DNA of 64,000 nucleotides, from contig NZ_CP036426.1 in assembly GCF_007752535.1 (NCBI RefSeq), positions 6,572,001-6,636,000 on the forward strand, in the 5' to 3' direction. Below, one piece after another: positions 63,687-64,000 of this stretch. The first letter of the stretch is position 1. Each line of letters begins with the position of its first letter. This DNA comes from Tautonia plasticadhaerens. Its GTDB lineage: Bacteria; Planctomycetota; Planctomycetia; Isosphaerales; Isosphaeraceae. The notes beneath the pieces are model-generated. The model had not been told where the DNA came from and did no database searches. It worked only from the letters and a program-made list of their open reading frames with translations. The translations under genes and the position numbers were made by a program.

Positions 63687-64000
63687 ATGGCCAAGAAGGG
63701 CGGCGGCAAGCAGCAGGACGGCAAGGGAGACGGCATCCAGGTGGTTGCCCGGAACCGCCGCGCCCGGCATGAGTTCGACCTGCTGGAGAAGGTCGAGGCG
63801 GGGATCGTCCTGACCGGCACCGAGGTCAAGAGCCTGCGGGGCGGCAAGGCGAGCCTGGAGGAAGCCTACGCGAGCATCGATCGGGACGAGGTCTGGATCT
63901 ACGGGGTCGACATCCCCGAGTACCTCCAGGCCAACCGGATGAACCACACCCCCAAGCGTCCCCGAAAGCTGCTACTCCACCGTCGGGAGATCGAACGGCT
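63687..64000 (+). CDS. smpB: SsrA-binding protein SmpB, 3' end outside window
   Basis: ATG 63687. Visible residues: [46 protein letters not shown], then [21 protein letters not shown], the conserved SmpB OB-fold and [10 protein letters not shown] block. It binds tmRNA and rescues stalled ribosomes. The window ends before the C-terminal tail. Confidence 0.95.
   Translation, partial: MAKKGGGKQQDGKGDGIQVVARNRRARHEFDLLEKVEAGIVLTGTEVKSLRGGKASLEEAYASIDRDEVWIYGVDIPEYLQANRMNHTPKRPRKLLLHRREIER

Overview
The window is about 69-70% GC DNA that reads as a member of Planctomycetota, most likely Isosphaeraceae-like. The grounds are the codon style, the dense load of transposases, caspase/WD40/TPR giant proteins, an ECF-sigma remnant of planctomycete type, and a dapL + prpDBC housekeeping block. 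This assignment is inference from protein style; no rRNA is present.

Layout. (a) 1-4807, minus strand: a phage/plasmid-like DNA-metabolism module (TOPRIM/DUF3987 primase-helicase, SSB-like protein, RecT-like annealase, small HTH protein, large unknown protein). (b) 4808-18442: an IS landing zone. It holds an ISKra4-like gene lacking its catalytic aspartates, then ISL3, IS701 and IS5 elements. Next comes a three-deep nest: an IS1595 gene split by an unclassified DDE transposon, itself split by a serine-recombinase element. IS256, an IS701-like remnant and IS630 follow. (c) 18431-42613: a caspase island. A minus-strand caspase-nSTAND-WD40 membrane protein is clipped at its 3' end by IS630. A MITE of the local IS5 and a broken IS1380 follow. 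Then comes a plus-strand series: a three-caspase/TPR protein, a caspase-alpha/beta-hydrolase fusion, an LCAT-like lipase, a caspase with a beta-rich tail, and finally a caspase-nSTAND-helical-repeat membrane protein. (d) 42614-50119: transposase remnants, ISAs1, and an IS4 element (11-bp target duplication) that contains a second serine-recombinase element. (e) 50120-51110: two small HTH genes and the 3' end of a tRNA-Ala(UGC), which I read as the right attachment scar of an integrative island covering everything to its left. (f) 51592-64000: ordinary chromosome: prpD-prpB-prpC, a Tat-exported aldo/keto reductase, tRNA-Cys, prephenate dehydrogenase, a TPR protein, yebC, dapL, folK and the start of smpB.

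How it may work together: the caspase island looks like a biological-conflict or programmed-death module. Two membrane-anchored caspase-STAND proteins share the same N-terminal and C-terminal modules but carry different sensor domains (beta-propellers versus helical repeats). The operon between them supplies further caspases and two lipase-fold hydrolases that could be effectors acting on membranes. A tRNA-integrated island carrying recombination genes would be its vehicle. The function is inferred from domains; nothing in the sequence proves it.

The strongest structural observations are two serine-recombinase elements, each inserted inside a DDE transposase gene. For the first, the empty site can be rebuilt to the base, and its two ends form a near-symmetric attP around a TG dinucleotide.
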